Positions 7,159-15,018 of a DNA stretch of 40,684 nt are shown piece by piece. The DNA comes from RGIG5612 sp045627365. GTDB lineage: Bacteria; Bacillota; Clostridia; Lachnospirales; Lachnospiraceae. The stretch lies in NCBI GenBank assembly GCA_045627365.1, contig JAZQNN010000050.1:1-40684 (forward strand), read 5' to 3'. The position numbers and the translations under genes are program-made. Numbering within the stretch: position 1 is the first letter of the stretch; each line of letters opens with the position of its first letter. The notes under the pieces were generated by a model. That model did no database searches and was not told the origin of the DNA. It saw nothing but the letters and a program-made list of their open reading frames with translations.

Positions 7159-9948
7159 TCAGATTATCTCACTCTTTAAGTTCTCTATCGGATTTGCCTG
7201 TTTTATCTTCCGTGTCGCGTAAAGCATTGTGGCAAATACGACCACGAATATCGTTCCGATGGCGATCACGATGCTGTACCACGGTATGTAGAAGCTCTTC
7301 TCGACAGTTTCAGAAACGACTCTGTGGATGATCCAGGTAAGGCCGCATGCGACCGGAAGACCGATAGCCAGGCTCCAGACACCGTACCTCACGCACTCGT
7401 GATTCATCATCTTCATAAAGCCTCTCTGTGACATTCCTATACTCTTGAGCATCGCGAATTCGCGGCGTCTTAAGCTGATGCTGGTCGAAATGGTATTGAA
7501 AACATTGGCGATCGCGATCAGCGAGATCAGTATAATGAATCCATATGAGAATACATTCACGATATTGATGACCATGTTGTAGGTGTCATACTCCTCAGCC
7601 ATGTCGTTCAGCCAGGATGTATCCAGGTTCATCTCATCAATTATTTTCTTCATCTGTTCAAACGTTTCTGCGTGATCTGAGCTGACAAAGCAATACTCGA
7701 CCTGCTCCGGATCCTCCGGCATAGTGCTGAACGGATATAAGATGAACATATTCGATGTCGGGCAGAAGAACGGAGGCTCTTTTATCTGCGCACCTATAGT
7801 ATACTCGATACGCTGCTCGGCTTCTTCCTGTGTAAGTGCAATGAGTTCGCTTTCTACGATGGCTTCATTTGCATAATCGTGAGCTTCCCAATACTCTTCC
7901 GATATGAAATAGTATGTTGTCAAGCCATTTTCATCTGTACTTGACTGACAACATATGTAGCCTTCCGGGCTGACGATCTCAGTTTTGCAGATCGTGCACG
8001 GATAGTTACCCTTCAGTACATTGTCCGTGTAATAATGCCTGTTGCCTTCTCCGTCTAACATTGTCTGAGTCTGCTGGTTAAAGACCAGACCCGGATGCGT
8101 ATCCTCATTGTGATAAGCTTCAGGATCAAGGCCGTTTTCGCGGCAAATCTCATCAAAGAAGCTATCCTGCAGGTAAATCTCGTCCGCATATACGCTTGTT
8201 CTGCCGTAAACATCTCCGCTATACATCTCCTTGCTATGTTCCAGGAAGGTGCTGTCTATGATTGCCTCATCAATATAAAAGGCGGCGCCGCAATTGCTCA
8301 TATATGTGCCCTGGGTCACCCCTCCGGCTTCCATAAGGCGCTTGAAAAGCTCCTCCGGATCAATTTGGTCATAATCAAACTGAGTGTAAGCAACATCTAC
8401 GTTGTTGGCCGCATTGGTGATTCCGCCGACCATGTCCTTAAGGTATGCACAGAAGCTTGATGCCGTAACAAAAAGCACGGTGCTGACAAAGAGTCCGATT
8501 ATCGTTGCGCGGTAGCCCTTCTTGTTCCTCTTGGCGTTTTTGGCAGCCATCATTCCTTCGAATCCAAAAAGCTTCGTTGTAAGGCGGGATGTTTTGACTT
8601 CTTTGGATTTGATCTTGATGTCGGCGGTCTGTCTTATCGCCTCGATCGCAGAGATGCGCATAGCCCTTCTGGCCGGAACTCTTGCGGAGATCAACACGGT
8701 GAGCAGGCAGATGACTGCCGCGATCACGAGACCAAGCGGCGATACCACTAACTGCATCTGCACATTTTCAGCGTTCCCCAGATTCAGAATGCCTGCAAAT
8801 GAATTTCTGAGTGCATACAGGGTTATTCCGATTCCGAGAAGGCCGATTATTATGCCTGCCGGGATAGCGATGGCACTGAGCACCAATCCTTCGTAATAGA
8901 TCGAATTCTTTATCTGCTTCTTCGTTGCGCCTATTGATTTTAAAATGCCGAACTGTTTGGTCCTTTCGTTGACCGAGATGGAGAACGAGTTATATATCAG
9001 CGATATTGAGCCGAACAGAAGGAGCGCTATCAGTATCGCGGCCAGCCCGTATATTGTTGATGAAAGATTACCCTGCCCGAAAACTCCGGAAAATGCCAGA
9101 AGCTCCGTGTGCGTGTCGTAATCCGTGCCCTTAAGGAAGCTGTAATCAATGCCGTTTTCAGCCACCTGCTCATATGCTGCGCTTGTTGAAAGCATCTTAA
9201 GCCAGTTGAAGATCTTTCCCGGATGCTTTACGGCGAAATAAAAATCGCAGTATCCGCTTACGGTCTCTTCGCCAGTCGTAAATGCGGTATATCCCGGACA
9301 TTTATAGCTTTCGATCATTCTGTCCGGTCTTTCACAGATTCCGACGACTGTGTAAGTCCTGCTGATCGTGCTCTTGATTTCCTCAGCACCCTCTTCCATA
9401 TACTCGGTCCCTGCGCCAAGACGCTCTCCGGCCGGTGCTTCGAAGATATCCGCGCCCTCCTCGGTCACAACACGCATGCCGATATCCAGTGTCAGCGTGT
9501 CTCCGACATTGATCCCCGCGTCACCGTCCGCATTGACGTGACGGCAGATGAGGAGCTCTCCGGAATTTTCCGGCAAACGCCCTTTCTGCATATGGATAGA
9601 GACCATATCCTCTATGTTGTCGTCAACGGACATGATATGAAGGTAAGGTTTGTAAGTATTCGAGGTTTGTATTTCTGCCCATCCGACCTCATGCACAGAG
9701 GAATGGTCTTTTATCTCGTTGTCCTGTAAAAGTGTCTGAGTCCGGTCCTCTTCAAGGTCCTTGAAAACAGCCTCAAAACCGCCGACGCTCGATTTCTCGC
9801 AGCGGTACAGATACTGCTGTCCCGAGTATGCGCCCTGGATGATCGCGGTAAAAAGCGCGGTCGACAGAGCGATTCCTATTATTGTGACCCAGGTCCTGGT
9901 CTTGTTCAGCCAGAGCGTTTTCCTGGTGTATTTGTTAAGAATATTCAT
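7159..9948 (-). CDS. ABC transporter permease with two FtsX/MacB domains
   Basis: 929-residue membrane protein. One transmembrane helix near 17-40 is followed by a large extracytoplasmic domain (about 45-290) and three helices (about 295-435). The pattern repeats with a helix near 480-505, a second outside domain (about 510-780) and three helices to the end. Both FtsX halves have the RTKQFGILKSIG and RREFAMLKSIGM coupling signatures that contact the ATPase. Such exporters usually handle peptides, lipoproteins or antimicrobials. The start is three bases after the ATPase stop. The Pho-box-like operator upstream and the nearby two-component system suggest induced expression; the exported substrate is unknown. 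Confidence 0.88.
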   Translation of the reverse strand: MNILNKYTRKTLWLNKTRTWVTIIGIALSTALFTAIIQGAYSGQQYLYRCEKSSVGGFEAVFKDLEEDRTQTLLQDNEIKDHSSVHEVGWAEIQTSNTYKPYLHIMSVDDNIEDMVSIHMQKGRLPENSGELLICRHVNADGDAGINVGDTLTLDIGMRVVTEEGADIFEAPAGERLGAGTEYMEEGAEEIKSTISRTYTVVGICERPDRMIESYKCPGYTAFTTGEETVSGYCDFYFAVKHPGKIFNWLKMLSTSAAYEQVAENGIDYSFLKGTDYDTHTELLAFSGVFGQGNLSSTIYGLAAILIALLLFGSISLIYNSFSISVNERTKQFGILKSIGATKKQIKNSIYYEGLVLSAIAIPAGIIIGLLGIGITLYALRNSFAGILNLGNAENVQMQLVVSPLGLVIAAVICLLTVLISARVPARRAMRISAIEAIRQTADIKIKSKEVKTSRLTTKLFGFEGMMAAKNAKRNKKGYRATIIGLFVSTVLFVTASSFCAYLKDMVGGITNAANNVDVAYTQFDYDQIDPEELFKRLMEAGGVTQGTYMSNCGAAFYIDEAIIDSTFLEHSKEMYSGDVYGRTSVYADEIYLQDSFFDEICRENGLDPEAYHNEDTHPGLVFNQQTQTMLDGEGNRHYYTDNVLKGNYPCTICKTEIVSPEGYICCQSSTDENGLTTYYFISEEYWEAHDYANEAIVESELIALTQEEAEQRIEYTIGAQIKEPPFFCPTSNMFILYPFSTMPEDPEQVEYCFVSSDHAETFEQMKKIIDEMNLDTSWLNDMAEEYDTYNMVINIVNVFSYGFIILISLIAIANVFNTISTSISLRRREFAMLKSIGMSQRGFMKMMNHECVRYGVWSLAIGLPVACGLTWIIHRVVSETVEKSFYIPWYSIVIAIGTIFVVVFATMLYATRKIKQANPIENLKSEII

Positions 9949-9951
9949 CGC

Positions 9952-10635
9952 TTACCCCCTTATGCGCTCGTCGCGGACGATCTTGCCGTCTTCAATGGAG
10001 ATAATTCTGTCGGCCTGAAGCGCGATCGACTCATCGTGGGTAATCACGATCAGTGTCTGTTTATACTGCTTGTTGGAGAATTTCAAAAGCTCGATGATCT
10101 CCTGACTGTTCTTGGAGTCAAGGTTACCGGTCGGCTCATCCGCAAGCACGATCTTAGGAGCATTCATAAGCGCTCTGCCGATTGAGACTCTCTGCTGCTG
10201 TCCGCCGGAGAGCTGATTCGGAAGATGATTTCTTCTGTCTTCAAGTTTGAGAGTGTGAAGAAGCGCGTTAAGACGCTCCTCATTGACTTTTCGGTTGTCC
10301 ATGAGAACCGGCAGCGTCATATTCTCTACGACATTAAGGACCGGGATCAGGTTGTAGAACTGGTAGATCAGGCCGACCTGCCTTCGCCGGAAGATCGCAA
10401 GCTGCTCCTCGTTCTGTGCGTAAACGTCCTGGCCGTCTAAGTAGACTTTGCCGCTTGTAGGTGTATCAACACCGCCGATTATGTGTAAAAGAGTGGATTT
10501 GCCGGAGCCGGACGGTCCGATGATCGCAAGGAACTCGCCCTGCTCTACGCTGAAAGATATGTTGTCGATAGCACGGACAGTATTCTCTCCCGTGCCGTAT
10601 GTCTTGGTTAAGTTCTCGATCTTGAGTAATTCCAT
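9952..10635 (-). CDS. ABC transporter ATP-binding protein, MacB/LolD type
   Basis: 227-residue ATPase that drives the adjacent permease at the inner face of the membrane. Visible motifs are Walker A GPSGSGKST (about 39-47), the Q-loop in YQFYNL, the signature LSGGQQQRVSIGRAL, Walker B IVLADEPTGNLDS and the switch histidine in VITHDE. The sequence is of the MacB/LolD/BceA class and full length. AAGGGA precedes the ATG. Its promoter carries two CTGTCAC direct repeats placed like a Pho box. Confidence 0.93.
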   Translation of the reverse strand: MELLKIENLTKTYGTGENTVRAIDNISFSVEQGEFLAIIGPSGSGKSTLLHIIGGVDTPTSGKVYLDGQDVYAQNEEQLAIFRRRQVGLIYQFYNLIPVLNVVENMTLPVLMDNRKVNEERLNALLHTLKLEDRRNHLPNQLSGGQQQRVSIGRALMNAPKIVLADEPTGNLDSKNSQEIIELLKFSNKQYKQTLIVITHDESIALQADRIISIEDGKIVRDERIRG

Positions 10636-10659
10636 TTCTGTCCCTTTCTGTATGTACCA

Positions 10660-10676
10660 GCAGGCTTTGGGCCTGC
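10660..10676 (-). other. Hairpin in the leader of the ABC operon
   Basis: GCAGGC/GCCTGC stem with a 5-base loop, between the predicted transcription start and the RBS. There is no T run, so it may influence mRNA stability or translation rather than end transcription. Confidence 0.45.
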
Positions 10677-10697
10677 CTTATTTCGCCTTACAGGATG

Positions 10698-10732
10698 ATT
10701 GTAGCTTTGTAAAGTGACAGGTAAGTGACAGT
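10698..10732 (-). promoter_or_regulatory. Pho-box-like operator and promoter of the ABC operon
   Basis: On minus, two CTGTCAC repeats (11-base period, plus coordinates 10714-10720 and 10725-10731) are followed after 10 bases by the -10 TACAAT (10698-10703). Repeat sequence, period and distance match the classic PhoB box, in which the repeats replace the -35. The regulator encoded just upstream (11759-12487) is a natural candidate to bind it. Confidence 0.7.
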
Positions 10733-10757
10733 TTGGAATTTTATGAAAAAGCTTCGG

Positions 10758-11759
10758 TTATACCACCGATTTGTAGAATTTGATGCGGAATTCTGCACCG
10801 GTCGGAACATTTGCCGCGGTTATCGTGCCGTTTTGAGCGGCTATTACAGAACGGGCAAAAGCAAGGCCGATTCCGATACTGTCCGGCCCGGAATTCTTGC
10901 CCTTGTAGAATCGCTCGAAAAGCCTGTCAAGGTCTTCCTCTGAGAAGCCCTCGCCGGTGTCCTGGACAACTATCTCCGTGTACAGCGCGTTCTCAGTCAC
11001 GCTCACGGACACCCATCCGCCTTTCGGCGTATGCTCCATGCAGTTCTTGATGATATTGCCTAAGGCCTCGCTGCTCCAGTCAATATCTCCGATATACATC
11101 TCGTCATGTGCCTTGACGGTAAATGTAACGCCCTTCAGCTCCATCGGAATAAGCAAAGGCTCTGAAGCCTTGTTTATCAATTCCTTGACATCAACCATCT
11201 CCGATTTAATGAGGGCTGTTCCGGCGTCGATCTTGGACATCTTAAGCAAAGTCTCGACAAGCCAGGTTATACGCGCAAGCTGACGCTTGAGCTCGTGTAT
11301 CAGTTCCATGCGCCGCTGATAGGTTATATCCTCATCTGAAAGAAGGCCCACCTGCAGATTCATTGATGTTATCGGGGTTCTGAGCTGATGGAAAATATCC
11401 GCTATGGCATTGGTAAGCTTGATCTTGTCGCCTGCAAGAGCGTCATTGCTCTCCCTTAAGCGGACCGTCATCTTGCGGATCTCGCTTTCCAGAATCGAAA
11501 GCTCGCCCTCTTCCGAGGCCGAAATCAGCTCAGTTTCGTTACCGTGAAGTATGCTGTCTATATTGTCGCAAAGCTTTCTGAGCTCCGTATATCTTCTGCG
11601 CGCCGAAAGCCATACGTACACAAGGACGCACGCACCAAGGCCCAGCACCAGAAGTCCTGCCGGCCACGCAATGAAGAAAGCACCGATCGCAAAGGCGACC
11701 GTCATAGCTGCTATTACAATTACTTCCCGGCGAAATTCCGGGTTTCTGAACATTTTCAT
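10758..11759 (-). CDS. Sensor histidine kinase with minimal sensor
   Basis: 333-residue membrane kinase. Two hydrophobic helices (about 13-31 and 34-52) are separated by only a few residues, so there is almost no outside sensor; this resembles intramembrane-sensing kinases. HisKA follows with IFHQLRTP (H124), then the ATPase domain with the N box (NIIKNCMEHTP), G1 DTGEGF and G2 GIGIGLAFAR. The upstream TTG frame is rejected in favour of ATG at 11759, which overlaps the regulator stop as TGATG and implies translational coupling. It probably senses signals through or with the ABC exporter encoded next; that is inference from context. Confidence 0.92.
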   Translation of the reverse strand: MKMFRNPEFRREVIVIAAMTVAFAIGAFFIAWPAGLLVLGLGACVLVYVWLSARRRYTELRKLCDNIDSILHGNETELISASEEGELSILESEIRKMTVRLRESNDALAGDKIKLTNAIADIFHQLRTPITSMNLQVGLLSDEDITYQRRMELIHELKRQLARITWLVETLLKMSKIDAGTALIKSEMVDVKELINKASEPLLIPMELKGVTFTVKAHDEMYIGDIDWSSEALGNIIKNCMEHTPKGGWVSVSVTENALYTEIVVQDTGEGFSEEDLDRLFERFYKGKNSGPDSIGIGLAFARSVIAAQNGTITAANVPTGAEFRIKFYKSVV

Positions 11760-12487
11760 CAATCCAACCTGTATCCCATGCCGCGCACGGTTTTTATTAT
11801 CTGCGGATTCTGCGGATCCTGCTCGATCTTCTCACGCAGTCTCTTGATATAAACCGTCAGCGTATTGTCATTGACATAATCTCCGGCGATATCCCATATT
11901 TCCTCAAGAAGTGTATCCCTGGTCAAGAGTCTGCCCCTGTTATTGAGGAAAACATTGAGGAGCTTATACTCAAGCGCCGACACAGGTATCTCCTCCAGCT
12001 GGCTTACAAGCACGGCATCCCGTCCTTCGTCGCCCGTTTCTTCTGTTGTATTCATTGACGGATTCTTAAGAACTACGCCCTTTTGCGTATCGACAAAGAT
12101 ATTGCCGACCGCGATGAGCGTCTCGTTATCTCTGTATTTGCGAAGGACGTTCCTGATGCGGGCCAGAAGTTCTCTCGGGCGGAAAGGCTTCGGCACATAG
12201 TCATCGGCGCCCATTTCAAGCCCGCGGACAACGCTGTTTTCATCGCCCGAGGCGGTCAGGAAGATCACCGGTACCTTCTGAGCCTTGGCCTGTGAGCAGA
12301 TCGTATAGCCTGTCCCGTCCGGAAGCGTTACGTCCAGAAGCGCCAGATTGAAGCTTTCACAAGCAAGAAGCTGCATGGCTTCCTTACGGGATGCCGCGCA
12401 GCTTACGCTGTAGCCTTCTTTATTCAGATATTCTTTAAGCGAAGCCGCGATCGCGGCCTCATCTTCAACAAGTAGTATTCTTATCAT
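11759..12487 (-). CDS. OmpR/PhoB-family response regulator
   Basis: 242-residue DNA-binding regulator. The receiver domain has acidic pocket E8/D9, phosphoacceptor D52 (LALLDVTLPDG), T78 and K100. The C-terminal winged helix ends with TVYIKRLREKIE and VRGMGYRL. Between the first strands of the output domain there is an extra hydrophilic stretch of about 20 residues (near 143-165) that most family members lack. It pairs with the kinase that overlaps its stop, and follows holA by 12 bases. It may recognise the two CTGTCAC repeats before the ABC operon, since PhoB-type winged helices bind 11-base-spaced direct repeats. Confidence 0.93.
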   Translation of the reverse strand: MIRILLVEDEAAIAASLKEYLNKEGYSVSCAASRKEAMQLLACESFNLALLDVTLPDGTGYTICSQAKAQKVPVIFLTASGDENSVVRGLEMGADDYVPKPFRPRELLARIRNVLRKYRDNETLIAVGNIFVDTQKGVVLKNPSMNTTEETGDEGRDAVLVSQLEEIPVSALEYKLLNVFLNNRGRLLTRDTLLEEIWDIAGDYVNDNTLTVYIKRLREKIEQDPQNPQIIKTVRGMGYRLD

Positions 12488-12499
12488 TTATTCACTTTC

Positions 12500-13603
12500 T
12501 TACGACGAGAATGTTACCAGCATCAGTTCTACCGCAAGCTGCTGGTCCAGAAGGCCGGTCTTGCATTTGCGGTCAGTCTCGTCGATCTCATTCAGTATTG
12601 CTTCGATCTGCGCGCGCTTGAAATGCGCCAGATTCTGTTTTATCTTCCAGATAGCTCCGGATTTCTTCTTAAGCGCCGATGCCACCTCATTGTCACTCAG
12701 TCCCTTATTGCAAAGCTCGGCGACCTGAAGCATCGAGCGAAACTGCGTCCTTATCATCGCCAGTACGCGAAGCGGCGGCTCATTGCACGCAAGCAGCTCA
12801 TAATATCTATTCAGAACGTTCTTAACATCCTTTACGCTCATTGCCGAAAGCATGTCGAAGATCTTGCCCTCAACGTCAACGCTTATTACGGCCAGAACAT
12901 CCGCGTCGTTGATCGCATCGGCATTTCCGACATAGCCTAAGATCTTCTCATACTCCGTGCGCAGCCTGTCGTAGTCGTTGCCAGCCAGATTGACGATCAT
13001 CTCGGCAGTGCTCTTTCTTATCTTCTTGCCGGCCTTGGCAAATCCCTTCGCCAGCCACATGATGAGCGTCTCTGTGGAGTCGCTGTCGCAGATCACGACC
13101 TTGCCCCTGGAATCGATCTCTTTGTACAGCTTCTTGGAGGCGGCGGCACTTTCTTCTATAAACGCCAGAATGGTTGTCGGCGGAAGTTCCTCAAGTATCT
13201 TAAGGAGCATCTTGTCAGCCTTCTCATCGTCTATTACAAGATCCTCGTCCGGGCGCATGTCAACAGGCACGATATCGCGTGCAGCCACCATTGAAAGTGC
13301 ATCGAGCTCATTCCGGCCTTCGATACCTGCTTCTTCCTTAACTGCTTTCTTCTTCTGTTTCTGGCGGAAACGGCCGGAATTTTCAACTATTACCAGCCTG
13401 TGCGCAGCGAAGAAAGGCATCGTGATCACGCTGTCGTAAACTGCCGAAAAATCTATGTTCTGTCCTTCAAAATAAGCGTAATTCAGGTCATTGCCCTGCG
13501 TTACGATCTTGCGCAGCTGTTCCTTGTAATTACGCCTCTTGTAGGCCTCCTCGCCGTATATCAGATATACATTTGAAAGATTGTCTTTATCTATCGCTGC
13601 CAT
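12500..13603 (-). CDS. holA: DNA polymerase III subunit delta
   Basis: 367-residue clamp-loader subunit that opens the sliding clamp. It begins MAAIDKDNLSNVYLIYGEEAY; the YLIYGEE element is typical of HolA N termini. The DLGAM-like middle and helical C-terminal domain follow (ELLACNEPPLRVLAMIRTQFR, KIKQNLAHF). A longer open frame back to 13663 is rejected because the consensus promoter lies inside it. There is no Shine-Dalgarno: TATAAT ends seven bases before the ATG, so the mRNA is predicted to be leaderless. It leads the two-component genes and may be co-transcribed with them. Confidence 0.9.
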   Translation of the reverse strand: MAAIDKDNLSNVYLIYGEEAYKRRNYKEQLRKIVTQGNDLNYAYFEGQNIDFSAVYDSVITMPFFAAHRLVIVENSGRFRQKQKKKAVKEEAGIEGRNELDALSMVAARDIVPVDMRPDEDLVIDDEKADKMLLKILEELPPTTILAFIEESAAASKKLYKEIDSRGKVVICDSDSTETLIMWLAKGFAKAGKKIRKSTAEMIVNLAGNDYDRLRTEYEKILGYVGNADAINDADVLAVISVDVEGKIFDMLSAMSVKDVKNVLNRYYELLACNEPPLRVLAMIRTQFRSMLQVAELCNKGLSDNEVASALKKKSGAIWKIKQNLAHFKRAQIEAILNEIDETDRKCKTGLLDQQLAVELMLVTFSS

Positions 13604-13610
13604 GTGAAAA

Positions 13611-13639
13611 ATTATATCAAAAAAGGCTCGCTTATTCAA
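13611..13639 (-). promoter_or_regulatory. holA promoter embedded in the csp terminator, predicted leaderless
   Basis: TTGAAT (13634-13639), a 17-base spacer and TATAAT (13611-13616) on minus. The -35 lies in the loop and 3' arm of the terminator hairpin. Transcription should start at or within about two bases of the ATG at 13603. Confidence 0.75.
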
Positions 13640-13646
13640 GCGAGCC
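13625..13646 (-). terminator. Terminator of the cold-shock gene
   Basis: Perfect 9-bp stem GGCTCGCTT/AAGCGAGCC with a 4-base loop, followed on minus by six T. Confidence 0.92.
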
Positions 13647-13732
13647 TCTTGGAGTAAACCCAATTTATAGAGATTCCAAATATATTATATTCAGCACAGT
13701 ATAGCTTGGATAAAACTCATGCAACCGGCTAA

Positions 13733-13933
13733 TTACAGCTTGGTAACATTGGTTGCCTGTGGTCCCTTAGCGCCTTCAACAACGTCGAATTCAACCTGAG
13801 CGCCTTCATCCAAAGACTTGAAGCCTTCACCTGTGAGTCCACTGTAATGAACGAATACGTCCTTGCCTTCTTCATCACAGATGAAACCGTAACCCTTCTG
13901 ATTGTTGAACCACTTAACTGTTCCTTTGTGCAT
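13733..13933 (-). CDS. Cold-shock protein, CspA family
   Basis: 66-residue single OB-fold nucleic-acid chaperone. RNP1 appears as KGYGFI and RNP2 as VFVHYS; it starts MHKGTVKWFN as usual and ends ATNVTKL. It binds single-stranded RNA and DNA and melts structures. GGAGG precedes the ATG at 13933, so the longer frame to 14032 is not used; that frame includes the promoter. It is monocistronic, with a consensus promoter, a leader of about 55 bases and its own terminator. Confidence 0.96.
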   Translation of the reverse strand: MHKGTVKWFNNQKGYGFICDEEGKDVFVHYSGLTGEGFKSLDEGAQVEFDVVEGAKGPQATNVTKL

Positions 13934-13997
13934 CTTAGTATTTCCTCCGTAGATGTGAAAAAAAATAAATTCGTTGTGCCATCCACAACCAAGTGGG

Positions 13998-14026
13998 AAT
14001 TTATCACAAAAGAATGTAGGTGTCAA
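13998..14026 (-). promoter_or_regulatory. Promoter of the cold-shock gene
   Basis: Perfect TTGACA (14021-14026), 17 bases, TAAATT (13998-14003). The predicted leader runs from about 13990 to 13934. Confidence 0.85.
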
Positions 14027-14083
14027 CACCAATAATCATACATTTCGCACAAAAAATTATTATCTTTCAGCGTGTTACCTGCT

Positions 14084-15007
14084 TTATTTATTGTCGCCGA
14101 TGATGCCGATCTTTTTTGCCGCGCTTTTGATCCTTGCAAATTCAAGCAGTTCCTTGATCTCGTCGACTGAATATGTGTAGTCCGTATTGCAGAAACTGCA
14201 GTTAAGAGTCACCGAATTTCCCTCGTCGATAAGCTTCTGAAGCTCTTCTTTGCCCATGCTTATCAGTATGCGCGCAACATGCTCTTTTGAGCAGTTGCAT
14301 CTGAAGCCGACCGGTTTTTTCTCGTTGATCTCAAGGCCGAACTCGCCGAGGACCTCTTCCAGTATTTCCTCCGGGCCCATTCCGTTTGCCATCATCTCGG
14401 TTATCGGACGCAGATGCTCAAGCTTATACTCCAGCTTATCGATGATCTCATCGCTTACGCCCGGCATCAGCTGAATGATGAAGCCGCCCGCCTGCTCGAC
14501 CGTATTATCAAGGCTCAGCAGTACGCCCAGAGAAACGCTTGTCGGAGTCTGTTCCGATTTGAAGAAATAGAATGTCAGATCGTCCGCGATCTCACTTGTT
14601 CCAAGAGGGATAGTGCTGACGTAAGGTTCCTTAAGTCCCAGATCCTTGATGACCGTCATATCTCCGCGTCCTATCGCGGCCCCGACGTCAAGTTTGCCGC
14701 CCCAGTTCGGCGGAATAATTACGACAGGATTATCGGCGTAGCCCTTGACATTTCCCTGCGAATCGGCAGTCACGACAAGTCTGCCTATAGGGCCTTCACC
14801 CTTGACGGTGATCGTGAGGACATCATCCTTGCTCTTCATCATCACGCCCATCATCGTGCCGCCCATCAGGAGCCTTCCCAATGCGTCTGTAACGACCGGC
14901 GAGGTATTATGCCTGCTTCTGGCCTCTTCTACCATCTCTATCCCTGATATGGCAAAGGCTCTTATTGCAAGATTTGCCGCCGTCGCCCTCAGTATATAAT
15001 CACTCAT
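14084..15007 (-). CDS. hslO: Hsp33 redox-regulated chaperone
   Basis: 307-residue cytosolic holdase that is switched on by oxidation. The N-terminal domain is complete. The redox switch holds four zinc-binding cysteines: CNC (C237, C239) and CSFC (C270, C273). When these form disulfides the protein unfolds partly and binds clients. AGGAGAT precedes the ATG. It lies 11 bases after the GH3 gene and is the last gene of the trkA-led operon. Copper export (copA) in the same operon fits, since copper also attacks thiols. Confidence 0.96.
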   Translation of the reverse strand: MSDYILRATAANLAIRAFAISGIEMVEEARSRHNTSPVVTDALGRLLMGGTMMGVMMKSKDDVLTITVKGEGPIGRLVVTADSQGNVKGYADNPVVIIPPNWGGKLDVGAAIGRGDMTVIKDLGLKEPYVSTIPLGTSEIADDLTFYFFKSEQTPTSVSLGVLLSLDNTVEQAGGFIIQLMPGVSDEIIDKLEYKLEHLRPITEMMANGMGPEEILEEVLGEFGLEINEKKPVGFRCNCSKEHVARILISMGKEELQKLIDEGNSVTLNCSFCNTDYTYSVDEIKELLEFARIKSAAKKIGIIGDNK

Positions 15008-15018
15008 TTCGTTATCTC

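Noticed and set aside
13934..14032. N-terminal extension of the cold-shock protein
   Set aside because: The extension covers its consensus promoter, and GGAGG marks the ATG at 13933.
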